The translations under genes and the position numbers were made by a program. From Marinoscillum sp. MHG1-6 (GTDB lineage: Bacteria > Bacteroidota > Bacteroidia > Cytophagales > Cyclobacteriaceae), in the NCBI RefSeq assembly GCF_024714475.1, contig NZ_JAMZMI010000004.1, forward strand, positions 186,001-250,000: a stretch of 64,000 nt of DNA, written 5' to 3'. This document shows, one piece after another, positions 63,168 through 64,000 of this stretch. The stretch's first letter is position 1. Each line of letters starts with the position of its first letter. The notes under the pieces were generated by a model that was not told the DNA's origin, did not search any database, and saw only the letters and a list, made by a program, of their open reading frames with translations.

Positions 63168-64000
63168 TTATAAGTATTGCTCCGTAAAACGGGTCATATC
63201 TAATTTCTCAAGTCGCTCCGCTATCAATTTTCTCTGCTCCTGATCAAATCGGAAAAAAGGCTCAGGTAAGTAGTCATCGCAAATACCTAGAAGGGAAACC
63301 GCACATTTCAACCCCTGTAGATAGGTGGATGAACCATATTTTCCCAGGGAATAGATCATTGAACTGATTTCAAGCACTTTATTTCTTAGGATCTCCAGTC
63401 TTTCGAAGTCCTTATTAGCTGCGGCTTCATATTGTTCGGAATAGAGCTTTGGAAACATGTTCGCTCCTCCATTTACGCCACCAGCACCACCGAGCAAAAC
63501 GGCATCTGCCGTGATCTCCTCCGGTCCGCAAAATATCGGAAAATCCTTTCCACGCATTTGATACTGAATAGAACGGATATAATTCATATTGGCAGAACTG
63601 TCCTTCAAACCAATGACGTTGTCACTTGCTTCGGCCACTGCTTTGACCGTTCCCGGATCGATCACCGTCTTGGTATGGACCGGCATATTGTACAGGAACA
63701 ATGGTAATGGCAATCGTTTAGCCAATGAAATAAAATAATGGGTCAATTCCGGCTGCGAGGCTGCAAAATAGTATGGCGGAGTAGCCACGACGGAATCCGC
63801 ACCACATTCCGCTGCCTTTTGAGCCAGGTTCACACTTTCTGTAATTGAAGTGTCTGCTACTCCGACAAGCACTTTAGTGCGACCCTTGACAAGCTTACAC
63901 ACACGCTCAATCATTTCCTCTCTGAGCTTAATGCTGATGTGGCTGAATTCCCCGGTAGTTCCGAGGATAAAGACACCTGAGATCGGTGCTACCAAAACGT
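63168..64000 (-). CDS. DapA/NanA-family aldolase or lyase (5' end cut by window edge)
   Basis: At least 277 residues; the frame stays open to the right edge, so about 30-40 N-terminal residues are missing. GVFILGTTGEF (the GTTGE substrate-carboxylate site), LFLYNMPVHTKT (Tyr) and VIGLKDSSANM (the Schiff-base Lys) are the landmarks of the class I aldolase group containing DHDPS, N-acetylneuraminate lyase and keto-deoxy-sugar aldolases. No specificity can be fixed by eye. Beside an SSS symporter it is more likely a sugar-acid aldolase than a lysine-biosynthesis enzyme. Confidence 0.88.
   Translation of the reverse strand, partial: VLVAPISGVFILGTTGEFSHISIKLREEMIERVCKLVKGRTKVLVGVADTSITESVNLAQKAAECGADSVVATPPYYFAASQPELTHYFISLAKRLPLPLFLYNMPVHTKTVIDPGTVKAVAEASDNVIGLKDSSANMNYIRSIQYQMRGKDFPIFCGPEEITADAVLLGGAGGVNGGANMFPKLYSEQYEAAANKDFERLEILRNKVLEISSMIYSLGKYGSSTYLQGLKCAVSLLGICDDYLPEPFFRFDQEQRKLIAERLEKLDMTRFTEQYL

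Overview
The window looks like chromosome from a marine or plant-polysaccharide-degrading member of the Bacteroidota, probably in the Cytophagales. The evidence is a SusC-type TonB receptor, a periplasmic-sensor hybrid two-component regulator (HTCS), a protein with a T9SS-like C-terminal tail, DUF3108, DUF4377, SatD and DUF3307 proteins, moderate G+C, and few Shine-Dalgarno sequences. No rRNA, tRNA or CRISPR array was found.

Region 1 (1-11.7 kb, minus strand) is the upstream end of a polysaccharide utilisation locus: an HTCS regulator, a secreted GH127 (DUF1680) glycosidase, a large surface lipoprotein with Ig-like modules, and a SusC that runs off the left edge. The same two-part direct repeat (GGTGGAC-N14-GGTGGAC, 21-bp period) lies upstream of the glycosidase and upstream of the lipoprotein, and is a good candidate HTCS operator. 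Region 2 (11.7-17.3 kb) is ordinary to accessory: a ThuA-like protein, DUF3108, an FAD sugar-lactone oxidase, a frameshifted DUF4377 lipoprotein, a 99-bp direct repeat, and a one-gene unit bounded by GTTAGGC/GCCTAAC like an integron cassette.

Region 3 (17.6-32.1 kb, plus strand) is a compact nine-gene anti-phage-type operon: XRE regulator, type III-like DNA methyltransferase (Mod), a MotA/ZorA-like channel with a long coiled-coil tail, an OmpA/ZorB-like protein, an HNH nuclease (ZorE-like), a type III-like restriction helicase-nuclease (Res), a DUF262/DUF1524 protein, a PLD-SNF2 helicase and a DUF4391 protein. A Zorya type II-like trio therefore sits between the mod and res genes of a type III-like restriction system. 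The island is bracketed by CGTTGTATGCCA hairpin termini and by an imperfect 49-nt direct repeat, which suggests it moves or was acquired as a unit.

Region 4 (32.4-49.8 kb) holds sugar-catabolism operons. One is a DeoR-controlled set: an L-fucose/L-arabinose isomerase-like protein and a split transketolase, followed after a terminator by an FGGY kinase. Another is a RuBisCO-like protein with a DUF1537 acid-sugar kinase, a one-cysteine Asp/Glu racemase-family protein and a BASS transporter. Both resemble known routes for the branched pentose D-apiose (transketolase route and RuBisCO-like decarboxylase route); that substrate is inference. A SatD-DUF3307 pair, a second GH127 and a B12-dependent ribonucleotide reductase complete this part.

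Region 5 (49.9-64 kb, minus strand) is a long, tightly packed catabolic run: DapA/NanA-family lyase (cut by the right edge), SSS symporter, T9SS-like secreted protein, EamA transporter, TIM-barrel isomerase-like protein, L-fucose isomerase, MaoC hydratase, a solute-binding-fold protein with no signal peptide, two tandem family III CoA-transferases, an amidohydrolase (lactonase-like), a RhaT-type transporter and a Gfo/Idh/MocA oxidoreductase. Aldose isomerase, lactonase and CoA-thioester enzymes in one run do not match any sugar pathway I know.
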